From Clostridium sartagoforme (GTDB lineage: Bacteria; Bacillota; Clostridia; Clostridiales; Clostridiaceae), in contig NZ_SRYR01000001.1 in assembly GCF_004794105.1 (NCBI RefSeq), forward strand, positions 558,001 to 622,000: DNA of 64,000 bases. Reading direction: 5' to 3'. Shown here in pieces: positions 27,176 to 36,175 of this stretch. Every line of letters begins with the position of its first letter. The first letter of the stretch is position 1. Made by a program: the position numbers and the translations under genes. Below the pieces are notes generated by a model, which was not told the origin of the DNA, did not search any database, and saw nothing but the letters and a program-made list of their open reading frames with translations.

Positions 27176-27940
27176 ATGAAAGAAGATATAATTTATAAAG
27201 TAAAAGATCAATTAGCTAAAGACTATAATTGTAGTATTGAGGATTTTAATAATAAAGATAATTTAATTACAGATATAGCAGAAGTTAAAGGTTCAAGAAA
27301 ATATACTGATGATAAAGAAATAATTAAAATACTAATATTTAATGGTAAATTAGTAATATCTGCAGATAAATCTATAAAGGAATGGTGCAAAGAAAATTTA
27401 TTAAATATTCCAGGAGAATGGATGTTTTTATATTCTGTTTTAAGAAAAATAGATAAGAAAATAAATGAATTTGGATATGAAATAGATAATACACATCATT
27501 ATTATTTACCTAAAGAAAATAACGAATTAGTAAATGAAAACTATAAGCTTAAGTGGTTTGAAGAGGATGAGATACTACAGTTTAAAGGTGATAATAGGTT
27601 TGATGAAGCCTTTGCATTTAATAAAAATTATCCAGATGTACTAGCTGTTGCTGCAGTTGATGATAATGATAATATATTAGGTATGGCTGGAGCTAGTAAA
27701 GATTCAGATATAATGTGGCAAATAGGGATTAATGTAATGAAAGAGGCAAATGGAAAAGGTATTGCAAGTACAATAGTAAGAGCAGTTAAAAATGAAATAC
27801 TAAAAAGAGATAAAGTACCTTTTTATGGGACTGTTGAATCACATATAATTTCTCAAAAGGTTGCACTAAAATCAGGGTTTTATCCTGTATTTGCAGAGAT
27901 AAAATTTAAAAAAATTAAGATATCTAAAGAGGATAAGTAA
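27176..27940 (+). CDS. GNAT-family N-acetyltransferase
   Basis: A 254-residue protein. The C-terminal half has the acetyl-CoA binding pattern (INVMKEANGKGIASTIVRAV) and a following conserved VPFYGTVESHIISQKVALKSGF. The N-terminal 110 residues are a less conserved lead domain seen in some clostridial GNAT proteins. Substrate is unknown. A broken VOC gene starts one base after its stop. GGGGGA precedes the ATG. The leader is filled by structured element copy B. Confidence 0.82.
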   Translation: MKEDIIYKVKDQLAKDYNCSIEDFNNKDNLITDIAEVKGSRKYTDDKEIIKILIFNGKLVISADKSIKEWCKENLLNIPGEWMFLYSVLRKIDKKINEFGYEIDNTHHYYLPKENNELVNENYKLKWFEEDEILQFKGDNRFDEAFAFNKNYPDVLAVAAVDDNDNILGMAGASKDSDIMWQIGINVMKEANGKGIASTIVRAVKNEILKRDKVPFYGTVESHIISQKVALKSGFYPVFAEIKFKKIKISKEDK

Positions 27941-28284
27941 TATGAGATTTAATAGTTTAATACCTGAATTATCAGTAAGGAACATAGAAAAATCTAAAAA
28001 TTTTTATATAAATATACTAGGTTTCAAATTAGAGTACGAAAGAATTAAAGATAAATTTGCTTTTTTTATCATTAGGTGAGGTACAAATAATGATTGAAGA
28101 AGTTAATGGATATTGGAATACTGATAAATTAGAATATCCTTTTGGAAGAGGGATATATTTCCAAATAGAAGTTAGTAATATAGAAGAGATAAGGGATAGG
28201 TTAATTAGAAAAGAAGAAAAATTTAATTCTTTCATCAGTCATCCTCCAAATTTTTACATATTATTGACATTATATCATATCTAA
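27941..28284 (+). pseudogene. Frameshifted VOC-superfamily gene
   Basis: The ATG at 27941 opens a normal VOC N-terminus (IPELSVRNIEKSKNFYINIL), but the frame stops at 28078. The continuation, with LSLGEVQIMIEEVNGYW and FGRGIYFQIEV, is in another frame. One extra T in a run of seven T (about 28061-28067) explains the break. The C-terminal part beyond residue 100 no longer matches the family, so further decay is likely. It may be a true pseudogene or a homopolymer sequencing error; the first seems likelier because of the damaged 3' end. Confidence 0.75.
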
Positions 28285-28353
28285 CTAATATACATATAGC
28301 TTATAATTGAATTATATTTTTATAAATATTAAATAATATAGGGGGATGGGATA

Positions 28354-28743
28354 TTGGATAATAAATTAACTTTAAAGTTATTGAAAGATAAATATTCAGT
28401 TTGTAGATTAGATAAAAATAATGAAATACCGAAATGGATATTTGATGAAGAAATTTTTTCTATAACTAAAACTGAAGATGAACTATCTATAGTTTGTCTA
28501 CAAGATAAAATTTCTAATGATATTATATGTGAAAAAGATTGGAAAATATTAAAGATAGAAGGACCTTTAGATTTTTCTTTAGTAGGTATATTATCTAAGA
28601 TAAGTACATTAATGGCTAATAATAAAATAAGTATATTTGCGATTTCCACATATGATACTGACTATATTTTGATAAAGGAAGAATCCGTTGATAAAGCCAT
28701 TAAAGTATTAGAAAGTAATAGTTACAGTATATTTTATCAATAA
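28354..28743 (+). CDS. ACT-domain protein (CASTOR-like fold)
   Basis: A 129-residue protein. The stretch DWKILKIEGPLDFSLVGILS followed by ISIFAISTYDTDYILIKEE is the tandem-ACT pattern found in small bacterial amino-acid-sensing proteins. No catalytic domain is attached, so it is probably a ligand-binding regulator of unknown partner. The start is TTG at 28354 with GGGGGATGG upstream. A terminator follows directly. Confidence 0.8.
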   Translation: MDNKLTLKLLKDKYSVCRLDKNNEIPKWIFDEEIFSITKTEDELSIVCLQDKISNDIICEKDWKILKIEGPLDFSLVGILSKISTLMANNKISIFAISTYDTDYILIKEESVDKAIKVLESNSYSIFYQ

Positions 28744-28748
28744 AATAG

Positions 28749-28780
28749 AAGCTACTTCATTGAGAAGTGGCTTTTATTTT
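28749..28780 (+). terminator. Terminator after the ACT-domain gene
   Basis: AAGCTACTTC and GAAGTGGCTT pair with an ATTGA loop, followed by a T-rich run, six bases after the stop. Confidence 0.85.
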
Positions 28781-28930
28781 TTATCTCTTAGTAAAAAACT
28801 AATTAGTTTAATTAATAAATAAGATGTTTTTTATAGCATATATTTACAAATTATAAAAATAGTTGTATAGTTAAGTAGTAAGTAGTAAGTAAAAGTAAAA
28901 TATTTACTGGTGTTGAAGGAGTGTATATTT

Positions 28931-29920
28931 ATGAAAGAATTAAAATTATCTCAAAATTTTGCTATGATAGCTTTAAATGCACAAGATAGTATTAATATGA
29001 CGGTAGTAAAAAAGGTAGCTTTACATACAATAGCAGCAGCAGTTGTACTTGAAACTTATTTAGATGGAAAGTTTGCAGTAGTAGGTGATAATTTATCATT
29101 AAATAAATCATATTTAGATAATACTGATATCACTTTATATGAAGAAGCTGTTTTTAAGCCATTATTTAATAAAAAGGATGAAATTCAAGAAAGTTTAAGA
29201 TGGTGGTTATCAAAGGTCTCAAATTTATCAAATAAAGATTTGAAAAAATTAGAAAATACTATTGCAGACTCTTTAAGAGGTCAGGATTATCTTGAAGAAA
29301 TACCTAACCTTTTAGGCTGTGATATGTATTATAAGACAGCAGGATTATCACTAAAAGAATATAAAGCTAATATTGATGAGTACACTAGAATAATAGAAGG
29401 ACTAAAAGCTGATGTTTTAGAGGAGGGCGTTATTAGTGATGAGAGCATAATTATGCTATGGCTTCTTAGAGAAAGTGGAAGTTTTCAAGAAGTATTTTCT
29501 AAGAGTGATTTAGAAATAATATTTGATAGAATTGCTAATTTGTTTATAAACAATAAGTTTTCAAAAGAACTTTTTAATATAAATATTAATCATGGTTTAG
29601 AATTGACTATAAAGGGATTTTTAAATATAAAGAAAAATGCTATTAAAACTCCTATGGGAACTGGTATTAATTTTGTCTTTCCTGCTATAGAAAGATCACA
29701 ATCAATATTTATTGATACCGAAAAGTGGTTTCCTAATGCGGAACAAAGATTAGTGGATGTTAGAAAAAGATTAGAGGAGAATGGTCATAGTTATAATATA
29801 CTTCGTATGGGAGCTGTACCTCTTATAAAAATAGATAATATAATTTATGAAGTAATACCTGAAGCTACTCAAGGAAGAGTTCCAATTCATGGGGTACGTC
29901 TAAGAAGATACTGTATTTAA
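28931..29920 (+). CDS. Hypothetical protein, possibly GPP34-like
   Basis: A 329-residue soluble protein. The N-terminal region KLSQNFAMIALNAQ with an alanine-rich helix (LHTIAAAVVLETYLDG) and FAVVGDNLSL resembles the GPP34/GOLPH3 phosphoinositide-binding fold, but only loosely. The rest, including the C-terminal IPIHGVRLRRY-type ending, shows nothing I recognise. The ATG at 28931 follows GAAGGAGTG; the GTG at 28910 precedes that site. The MerR-like gene follows after 13 bases, so the two are likely cotranscribed. Confidence 0.55.
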   Translation: MKELKLSQNFAMIALNAQDSINMTVVKKVALHTIAAAVVLETYLDGKFAVVGDNLSLNKSYLDNTDITLYEEAVFKPLFNKKDEIQESLRWWLSKVSNLSNKDLKKLENTIADSLRGQDYLEEIPNLLGCDMYYKTAGLSLKEYKANIDEYTRIIEGLKADVLEEGVISDESIIMLWLLRESGSFQEVFSKSDLEIIFDRIANLFINNKFSKELFNININHGLELTIKGFLNIKKNAIKTPMGTGINFVFPAIERSQSIFIDTEKWFPNAEQRLVDVRKRLEENGHSYNILRMGAVPLIKIDNIIYEVIPEATQGRVPIHGVRLRRYCI

Positions 29921-29933
29921 AGGAGTAACTATA

Positions 29934-30191
29934 ATGTCTAGACAAAGGTCATTAGAAAAAATATTAGAGTCTGAATATGTTACTATTGGAGAGCTTGTTA
30001 GAATTACTAACTCAAGGTATAGTACTTTAAAGTTCTATACAGAAGAAGGAATGTTAAATTTTATACAAGAAGACGAAAAACTTACAAGAAGGTTTAAAAG
30101 GGAAGAGGCTGTAAAGAGAATTGAAGAAATAAAAGAACTTAAAAGGTGTGGACATAGAATAGCTGAAATAAAGAATTTATTAAAAGAATAA
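29934..30191 (+). CDS. MerR-like helix-turn-helix regulator (short)
   Basis: An 85-residue protein with an N-terminal winged helix motif, YVTIGELVRITNSRYSTLKF followed by YTEEGML, as in the MerR family DNA-binding domain. A C-terminal helix, KRCGHRIAEIKNLL, ends it. No effector-binding domain follows, so it is a minimal regulator. It is probably cotranscribed with the preceding hypothetical gene and may regulate it. AAAGGAG precedes the ATG. Confidence 0.78.
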   Translation: MSRQRSLEKILESEYVTIGELVRITNSRYSTLKFYTEEGMLNFIQEDEKLTRRFKREEAVKRIEEIKELKRCGHRIAEIKNLLKE

Positions 30192-30245
30192 ATTTAAGAA
30201 GAGTTAAATAATAAATAAAAATTGAACCGAATAAATTAATATTAT

Positions 30246-30278
30246 AAAAGAGTAGTTGCCTCATACAACTACTCTTTT
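30246..30278. terminator. Bidirectional terminator between convergent genes
   Basis: AAAAGAGTAGTTG and CAACTACTCTTTT form a perfect 13-bp stem with T runs on both strands. The stop codon of the minus-strand gene lies inside. Confidence 0.88.
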
Positions 30279-30784
30279 AAACCTGTTGCTTTACCAATAG
30301 TTCCACCAAGCTTTTTCCAAAAATAATTATGCTCTTCCACTGCCTTAGAAAAATCATTATTTTCCCATCTAGTAAGAACTTCAAGCATGTACTCTTTATC
30401 TTCATAATCAACTCTTTCAATAAGGTTTTTTATTGAAGATATTGAATCGGGAGTTATTTCAATTTTTCCCCAGATTTGATTATCCTCTGCAATGATTTTA
30501 GTATTACTCATTCTATGAAGAATATCATAGATATTTTCAACAGGATAATAGTCATTATCTTTTATTTCTTCTGATTCTTCTTCAGACAATTCTTTATCTA
30601 TTTTTTTTATTTCTGAGATATTTGATTTAGCTTTTAAATTACCTGAATCACTTTCCTTATAAAATATAAATCCTAAAATTCCGATAATTACCACTAGAAT
30701 TATAATTAAAAATGTAACAAAGACTTTGCTTTTAAATAAATTTTTAATATTAATCACCTTCTTTATATAGGTATTATAATCCAT
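30269..30784 (-). CDS. Membrane-anchored protein of unknown function (DUF6241-like)
   Basis: Up to 171 residues: a short cytoplasmic start, one hydrophobic segment (FVTFLIIILVVIIGILGFIF), an acidic linker, and an extracytoplasmic domain with IYDILHRMSNTKIIAEDNQI and WGKIEITPDSI. That domain resembles a clostridial domain family (DUF6241, from memory). The start is uncertain: no ribosome site precedes the ATG at 30784. AGAAGGTGA sits about 35 bases inside, which suggests that a non-ATG start there is used. Confidence 0.6.
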   Translation of the reverse strand: MDYNTYIKKVINIKNLFKSKVFVTFLIIILVVIIGILGFIFYKESDSGNLKAKSNISEIKKIDKELSEEESEEIKDNDYYPVENIYDILHRMSNTKIIAEDNQIWGKIEITPDSISSIKNLIERVDYEDKEYMLEVLTRWENNDFSKAVEEHNYFWKKLGGTIGKATGLKE

Positions 30785-30954
30785 AAATTGTATTTAATAA
30801 ACAGTAATATAATTTATTTCAATTAATAATATTAACAAAATGTAAATATTATAACTAAAGTGTAAAATGCAAATGAAAACAATTGCAGTTTATCCATAAT
30901 CATGCTAGGATATTGTTGAAAATTTAACAATATTATTTTAAAGGGGATTAACTA

Positions 30955-31902
30955 ATGAAAAGTAAAAAACTAAAGACTATTGTATCTACTTTAGCTGTTA
31001 TTATGTCAGTAGGAGTATTTACAGGATGTGCAAAAGAAGAAAAGCCAGAAGAAAAAGCAGATGCAACTACTCAAGCATCAGAAGGAGCAGGAAGTGCTAT
31101 TGATTTAGAATGGGATGCACAACCAACTCTAGGATTAATAAAAGGTGATTACTACAAGATTGAAGAACGTTTTAGACAAGGTCATCTAGGAGTTTTAGAA
31201 GTAGTTCAAAATGATGGGAAAATAGTAGAAGTAGAATTTAATGAAATGACAAGACCAAACTACTATAAGAGATATTATCAAGATATTCCTAAGCGTAACT
31301 CTGAATATAACTTTGATATGGGAGCTGCTAAAGGTGCAGCATGGATTCAAAGTGTTGTTCAAGTAGAAAAACAAATGATAGATGAGCAAAGATTAACTGG
31401 AGACTTTGATGTGGTTTCAGGAGCTTCTAATAGTATAGAACAAGCTATGGCTCCATTAGCAGAAAAGCTTAATTCACAATTATCTAGTGCTTCAGGAATG
31501 AAGTATTATGCAATAGCTGAAGAATTAGGTGGGGGATTAACTGGTAAACTAAAAGTAATAGTTCAAGATGGTAAGATAATAGAATGTAGATATGATGAAG
31601 TATTTGCAAACTCACCAGATGATATAGAGGATCCAGAACTAAAAAAATATTATAGAGTATCTAAGTATGAAAGTATAGAATATCATGAGCCATCAAGAAT
31701 AGGATTTAATGTTCAAATGGATGAATTAAACAAGAAGGTTGTTGAAACTCAAGATATGTTAGATTTAACTGGACTTCCTGCTATCGAAAGTACTGGAGAT
31801 TATAAAGCAAGTGGATATACAGAAAGAAATACTGCTTGGGATAATTATTTAAAATTAGCTGAAAAATTATTAAATGAAATGAAAGCAGACAAAGTTTTAT
31901 AG
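30955..31902 (+). CDS. FMN-binding domain lipoprotein (PplA-like)
   Basis: A 315-residue lipoprotein with signal peptide ending VFTGC (Cys25) and a Glu/Ala-rich linker. Two FMN-binding-type repeats follow (GHLGVLEVVQNDGKIVEVEF and GKLKVIVQDGKIIECRYDE). The first repeat holds DVVSGASNS, close to the flavinylation motif D-x-x-S-G-A-T, with serine in the usual threonine position. PplA-type proteins carry flavin on the outer face for extracellular electron transfer in Gram-positives. No ApbE flavin transferase is in the window. AAAGGGGA precedes the ATG. Confidence 0.8.
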   Translation: MKSKKLKTIVSTLAVIMSVGVFTGCAKEEKPEEKADATTQASEGAGSAIDLEWDAQPTLGLIKGDYYKIEERFRQGHLGVLEVVQNDGKIVEVEFNEMTRPNYYKRYYQDIPKRNSEYNFDMGAAKGAAWIQSVVQVEKQMIDEQRLTGDFDVVSGASNSIEQAMAPLAEKLNSQLSSASGMKYYAIAEELGGGLTGKLKVIVQDGKIIECRYDEVFANSPDDIEDPELKKYYRVSKYESIEYHEPSRIGFNVQMDELNKKVVETQDMLDLTGLPAIESTGDYKASGYTERNTAWDNYLKLAEKLLNEMKADKVL

Positions 31903-32016
31903 AATTAAAGTATTGTGGTCAGGATATCATAAAAGGTAGCCTAACTAATATAAAAATACTGTAGTTAATTATAAAACTATAGATTATTTAAATTACAAAA
32001 CCTCAAATAGTACAAG

Positions 32017-32090
32017 TCCTCTATAGTGAATAAATATAGAAAACCCTTATAATTAGGTTTGATATTTATTTACTATAGGAGGATTTTTTT
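32017..32090 (+). terminator. Long-stem terminator after the FMN-binding lipoprotein
   Basis: TCCTCTATAGTGAATAAAT and its near-complement ATTTATTTACTATAGGAGGA form a stem of about 20 bp, followed by seven T. Confidence 0.88.
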
Positions 32091-32180
32091 ATTTAGTTAA
32101 AAAATATAAAAGAGATTTAAATCTTTAAGAATAATAATAGAAAAGATAATATAAAAAATTAACAAAAATTTCTAAAACCA

Positions 32181-32209
32181 TTGTATGTCACAAGAGGATA
32201 TAGTATAAT
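32181..32209 (+). promoter_or_regulatory. Sigma-A promoter of the ABC exporter operon
   Basis: TTGTAT at 32181-32186 and TATAAT at 32204-32209 are separated by 17 bases, about 55 bases before the ATP-binding protein start. Confidence 0.7.
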
Positions 32210-32263
32210 ATAACTTATTAAGTGGTGAATTAAATAATGTGTGTTAATTATGGGGGAATAGCT

Positions 32264-33154
32264 ATGAAGGTAATAGAAATAAATAATATTACTAAAGACT
32301 ATGGTCAAGGAAAAGGAATATTTAATGTATCTTTTTCAGTGGAAAAAGGAGAAGTTCTTGGATTCTTAGGACCAAATGGAGCTGGAAAAACAACTACTAT
32401 CCGTCATCTAATGGGATTCTCAAAAGCTAATAAAGGAAGCTGTAATATTAATGGTTTAGATTGCTTTGAAAAGTCAGCAGAGATTCAAAGAAATCTTGGG
32501 TATTTACCAGGAGAAATTGCATTTTTAGATGATATGACAGGAATTAAGTTTATAAAGTTTGTAGCCGAAATGAAAGGAATTAAAGATTTAACTAGAGCAA
32601 AGGAACTTATAGGAAGATTTGAATTAAATCCAAACAGTAAGATTAAAAAGATGTCTAAAGGTATGAAACAGAAAATTGGTATAGTGTGTGCATTTATGCA
32701 AGAGCCTGACATTTTAATTTTAGATGAGCCTACAAGTGGTCTTGATCCTTTAATGCAAAATGAGTTTATAAAGTTAATATTAGAAGAAAAAGAAAGAGGA
32801 ACTACCATATTAATGTCTTCACATAGCTTTGAGGAAATAGAAAGAACTTGTGATAGGGCAGCAATTATTAAAGATGGCAAGATAGTTTCAGTTGAAAATA
32901 TATCTACATTAAAGGAGTCTAAACAAAAAATATATAATATTACTTTTGAAAATGAAGAAGTAGTAAAAGATTTTCTTAAAGAAGGATTTAAGATTAAAGA
33001 TATTGATAAAAACAATGTAACTGTATTGGTAAAAGGAGATATCATGCCATTAATTAAATCTTTAGGAAAATACAAGGTAGTAAGTTTAGAGTCTAAAGCT
33101 CAAAGTTTAGAAGATTTGTTTATGCATTTTTATGGAGGTGAAAACAATGATTAG
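32264..33154 (+). CDS. ABC-2 type exporter, ATP-binding protein
   Basis: A 296-residue ATPase of the CcmA/NodI-like drug exporter class. Walker A is GPNGAGKTTTIRHLMG; the signature KKMSKGMKQKIGIVCAFM and Walker B DILILDEPTSGLDP follow. It energises the permease encoded next, which it overlaps by 8 bases. The ATG at 32264 has GGGGGA upstream and is preferred over the ATG at 32237. Exported substrate is unknown. Confidence 0.9.
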   Translation: MKVIEINNITKDYGQGKGIFNVSFSVEKGEVLGFLGPNGAGKTTTIRHLMGFSKANKGSCNINGLDCFEKSAEIQRNLGYLPGEIAFLDDMTGIKFIKFVAEMKGIKDLTRAKELIGRFELNPNSKIKKMSKGMKQKIGIVCAFMQEPDILILDEPTSGLDPLMQNEFIKLILEEKERGTTILMSSHSFEEIERTCDRAAIIKDGKIVSVENISTLKESKQKIYNITFENEEVVKDFLKEGFKIKDIDKNNVTVLVKGDIMPLIKSLGKYKVVSLESKAQSLEDLFMHFYGGENND

Positions 33155-33947
33155 TATTCCACTATTAAAGAGAGAAATTAAATCTAATTATAAACTTTTT
33201 ATAATTTTTGCAGCTGTACTTACTATGTATATTTCTGTAATTATTCCTATGTTTGATCCTGAAATTGGTAATGCCTTAGCAGAATTCGAAAAAGCTATGC
33301 CAGAAATGATGGCAGCCTTTGGAATGAATAATCCAGGTACTACTTTAATAGAATTTATGAATTCTTATTTATTTGGATTTTTATTTATAGTATTTCCAAT
33401 GATTTTTGAAATAATAATTGCTAATAAGTTAATAGCTAGATATGTGGATAGAGGTTCTATGGCATATCTTTTAGCTACACCAAATAAAAGAAGTAAGATT
33501 GCAGTAACTCAAGGAGTATTTTTACTACTAGCTGTAGGAGCGTTAGTACTATTTATTACTGTAGCTTCTATTACATCTAGTCAAATTTACTTTCCTGGTG
33601 ACTTAGATATTAATAAATTTTTATTAATGACTTTTGGACTTTATTGCCTTCATATTGCAATAAGTGGGCTAGGATTCTTTGCTTCTAGTATTAGTAATGA
33701 TACTAAGCTTTCATATTCAATAAGTGCAGGAATACCAATTGGATTCTTTATAATTCAACTTTTAGGTAATATGGGTGGAAAGCTTGAGAATTTTAAATAC
33801 TTTACTATATTTTCATTATATGATACTAATAAGTTAATAAATGGAGAAGTTTCAGGAACTTATATGATATTGATTTTATTAGGAATTGGGATATTATTAT
33901 ATATAATAGGAATACTTAGATTTAGTAAAAGGGATTTACCTTTATAA
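33147..33947 (+). CDS. ABC-2 type permease
   Basis: A 266-residue membrane protein with six hydrophobic segments, the permease half of the exporter with the preceding ATPase. An extracytoplasmic loop near residues 40-70 contains GNALAEFEKAMPEMMAAFG, as is common in these permeases. The start at 33147 uses GGAGGTG within the end of the ATPase gene. Substrate is unknown. Confidence 0.85.
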   Translation: MISIPLLKREIKSNYKLFIIFAAVLTMYISVIIPMFDPEIGNALAEFEKAMPEMMAAFGMNNPGTTLIEFMNSYLFGFLFIVFPMIFEIIIANKLIARYVDRGSMAYLLATPNKRSKIAVTQGVFLLLAVGALVLFITVASITSSQIYFPGDLDINKFLLMTFGLYCLHIAISGLGFFASSISNDTKLSYSISAGIPIGFFIIQLLGNMGGKLENFKYFTIFSLYDTNKLINGEVSGTYMILILLGIGILLYIIGILRFSKRDLPL

Positions 33948-33961
33948 GGGGAGAAGGTTAT

Positions 33962-35248
33962 ATGGGGATAAATAATAAAAAAGTTGTGGTATTAGATTTT
34001 TATGCTTATGAAATTAGTTCATTAATATGCTATTTAGAAGAAATGGCTAAAAAGGGTTGGCTATTAGAAAGCATTTCAAGTATGTATGCTAAGTTTAAAA
34101 AGATTGAACCAAAGAACATTAAATATACTATAGATATAATAGGAAAAATTTCTACTTATGAAGTGCTAGATGAAGAAAGTCTTAAAGAATATAGGGATAA
34201 GAAGGAAAGTGAAGGCTGGAAGTTTTTATATGACTATAATAATATGCAGATTTTTTATAGTGAGTATAATAATGAAGAGTTTTTAGTAACTTCAAAAGAT
34301 CAGTGGAAAGTTAAAGAAATATTTAAAAACTCTCTTTTTGAAGTATTTATAAGAATGCTACCTATATTGTTTTTAGCATTTAATCAATATATATCTATAT
34401 TTCGAAGAGATGGTATTGATATATTTATAGATAATGATAGGATTCTAGGTTTATTATTTGTAATAGTATATTTACTAATTCATTTAGTTGATTTAGTGAG
34501 GGTGTTTAAATTTAAGGTATCTCCTTATAAAATAAGTACTTCTAGTATTTGGATTAAGTTTAAAAGTAGAGTTATGGCATTAATATTTTTAATGTTATTT
34601 ATATATTTGATTGTATCTATTATTAAATTAAATTTCATAGATAATCGAGCTGGAATAGTAGTTCTTTTGGGGGTTATTGTTATAGGAGCAACAATGGCCT
34701 TTGTGTATTACTTAGCCAATATTAACAATAAGAATATAAAGAAAAATACTACTATAGCTTCATTATTAATAGTAATTGTTTCAATAGCTTTAATTATTAA
34801 TAATTTTATAGTTGAAAATGATTCTAAAAATACTAATAATTCAGTAGATAGAAAGGAACACTCTTTAAGTTTAAATGACTTTAATGATGAATTAATTAGT
34901 GATAAAGATTTATTTATTGATGAAAGTAGTAGCTTCTTAGCTAGTAAAATCTTTTATAATGCTTATGGTAAGAATATGCAACTATCCTACGAGTTATTTG
35001 AAAGTGACTATGAATGGATAACTAAGTTAAACTTTAATAGAGTGATGAAGTGGTTTGAAAATCAAGGTATAAAGTATAACGAAATCAAAACTAATCTTCC
35101 AGAAGATATTAAAGTATTAGTTAATGAAAAGGGAAGTAATTATTTTTTAGTTTCATCAACAAAGATGATTGAATTAATAGGAGTAGAGGATATTAAGGAT
35201 AAAGAAGATTTCTTTAATACTGTATATGAGAAAATTTTTACTTTATAA
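33962..35248 (+). CDS. DUF2812 membrane protein
   Basis: A 428-residue protein. An N-terminal DUF2812 domain is recognisable by LICYLEEMAKKGWLLESIS and KYTIDI. Several hydrophobic segments follow at about residues 130-280, then a C-terminal extracytoplasmic domain with many Asp/Asn/Ser. DUF2812 genes often accompany PadR regulators and ABC exporters, and here it follows an ABC-2 pair by 14 bases. No PadR gene is present. Function is unknown; cotranscription with the exporter is likely. Confidence 0.8.
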   Translation: MGINNKKVVVLDFYAYEISSLICYLEEMAKKGWLLESISSMYAKFKKIEPKNIKYTIDIIGKISTYEVLDEESLKEYRDKKESEGWKFLYDYNNMQIFYSEYNNEEFLVTSKDQWKVKEIFKNSLFEVFIRMLPILFLAFNQYISIFRRDGIDIFIDNDRILGLLFVIVYLLIHLVDLVRVFKFKVSPYKISTSSIWIKFKSRVMALIFLMLFIYLIVSIIKLNFIDNRAGIVVLLGVIVIGATMAFVYYLANINNKNIKKNTTIASLLIVIVSIALIINNFIVENDSKNTNNSVDRKEHSLSLNDFNDELISDKDLFIDESSSFLASKIFYNAYGKNMQLSYELFESDYEWITKLNFNRVMKWFENQGIKYNEIKTNLPEDIKVLVNEKGSNYFLVSSTKMIELIGVEDIKDKEDFFNTVYEKIFTL

Positions 35249-35265
35249 AATAGGAGTGAAGAAGT

Positions 35266-35397
35266 ATGACTGAAAAGACTTGTCCAATATGTGGAGAAAA
35301 AATGAAAGAATATGAGTTTGCCTACGATAACAATCAGTATGGGAAGAAATATTATAAGTGTAGTGAATGTGGACATAAGGAAAATATAATGAAATAA
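35266..35397 (+). CDS. Small zinc-ribbon protein
   Basis: A 43-residue protein with two CxxC pairs, CPICGEKM near the start and CSECGHKEN near the end, forming a zinc ribbon. It begins 17 bases after the DUF2812 gene with AGGAGTGAAG as ribosome site, and ends 19 bases before the DUF2500 gene. It is easily missed because of its size. Function is unknown. Confidence 0.8.
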   Translation: MTEKTCPICGEKMKEYEFAYDNNQYGKKYYKCSECGHKENIMK

Positions 35398-35416
35398 AAA
35401 AATAGGAGAGATTAAA

Positions 35417-35779
35417 ATGATGGGGTTTAATATGTTTTCTGGAATGTTTTCTATAGTATTTATTTTGATTATAGGAATGTTTATTTTTACTATTGTAAAA
35501 GGAATTAGTGAATGGTCTTCTAATAATAAACAACCAATTATACCTGTGGAATCAGTAATAACATCAAAAAGAACATCAGTTACACATCATCACCATAATA
35601 CTGGGGATAATATGATGCATAACTCAACTTCAACTAGTTATTATGTAACATTTGAATTTGGAAATGGTGAAAGGTTAGAATTAAAAGTTTCTGGAAGAGA
35701 TTATGGATTAATGGCTGAAGGAGATAGAGGAGTATTATCTTTTCAAGGCACTAGATTTATAAGCTTTAATAGAAAATAA
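35417..35779 (+). CDS. DUF2500 membrane protein
   Basis: A 120-residue protein with one N-terminal membrane segment (FSIVFILIIGMFIFTIVKGI), a histidine cluster (VTHHHHN), and a C-terminal beta domain. That domain carries YYVTFEFGNGERLELKVSG and GVLSFQGTRFISF, the DUF2500 pattern. Function is unknown. It ends an apparent five-gene operon from the ABC ATPase onward, and its stop is at the edge of a terminator. Confidence 0.85.
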   Translation: MMGFNMFSGMFSIVFILIIGMFIFTIVKGISEWSSNNKQPIIPVESVITSKRTSVTHHHHNTGDNMMHNSTSTSYYVTFEFGNGERLELKVSGRDYGLMAEGDRGVLSFQGTRFISFNRK

Positions 35780-35845
35780 AATAGTCTGTGTTTTCTTCAT
35801 ATTGATAGATTATATTATCTTCTGAAGTTTACACAGACTATTTTT
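35779..35845. terminator. Terminator between DUF2500 gene and coat protein genes
   Basis: AAATAGTCTGTGT and ACACAGACTATTTTT pair over a long loop. T runs appear on both strands, so it can end both convergent units. Confidence 0.8.
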
Positions 35846-35915
35846 ATTAAGGTTTATATTTTACCAATAAATTATTTGAAAGGTGCATTTAAATAGTTGT
35901 TAATTTAAAATTAAT

Positions 35916-36161
35916 TTACTGAGCTGAATTTTTTTGCTTAACTTGCTGAATTTTTTGTTCTTCAACTTGTTCAGCTGGATACCAACCCTTAGCTTCCATC
36001 TTTTTATAAATTTCATGTTGCATTTTTAAGGTTTCACATAAAATATCATGGAAGGTTGTATTAATATTTTCAGTTGAAGATTCAATAGTTCCATGTAAAT
36101 ATAAATCAGCAGAACCTTTTGTTAACTGAAGTAAGTTTTCAAAGATACACTTATCATCCAT
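35916..36161 (-). CDS. CotF-like spore coat protein, second gene
   Basis: An 81-residue, helix-rich protein. LHGTIESSTENINTTFHDIL and HEIYKKMEAKGWYPAEQVEE fit the C-terminal half of the CotF coat protein family, a ferritin-like helical hairpin. It follows the other half-size protein by 14 bases, so the pair together resembles one full CotF split into two genes. AAAGGAGG precedes the ATG. It is likely expressed in the mother cell during sporulation. Confidence 0.75.
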   Translation of the reverse strand: MDDKCIFENLLQLTKGSADLYLHGTIESSTENINTTFHDILCETLKMQHEIYKKMEAKGWYPAEQVEEQKIQQVKQKNSAQ

Positions 36162-36175
36162 TATTGATCCTCCTT

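Larger units (their letters stand above)
31903..32263 (+). other. Intergenic region with terminator and sigma-A promoter
   Basis: No gene is seen. It holds the terminator of the FMN-binding lipoprotein (32017-32090) and the promoter of the ABC exporter operon (32181-32209). Confidence 0.7.

Noticed and set aside
32485..33075. 196-codon minus-strand ORF
   Set aside because: It is antisense to the ABC ATPase gene with its Walker motifs.
35140..35533. Minus-strand ORFs across the zinc-ribbon gene
   Set aside because: They are antisense to the DUF2812, zinc-ribbon and DUF2500 genes and lack ribosome sites.
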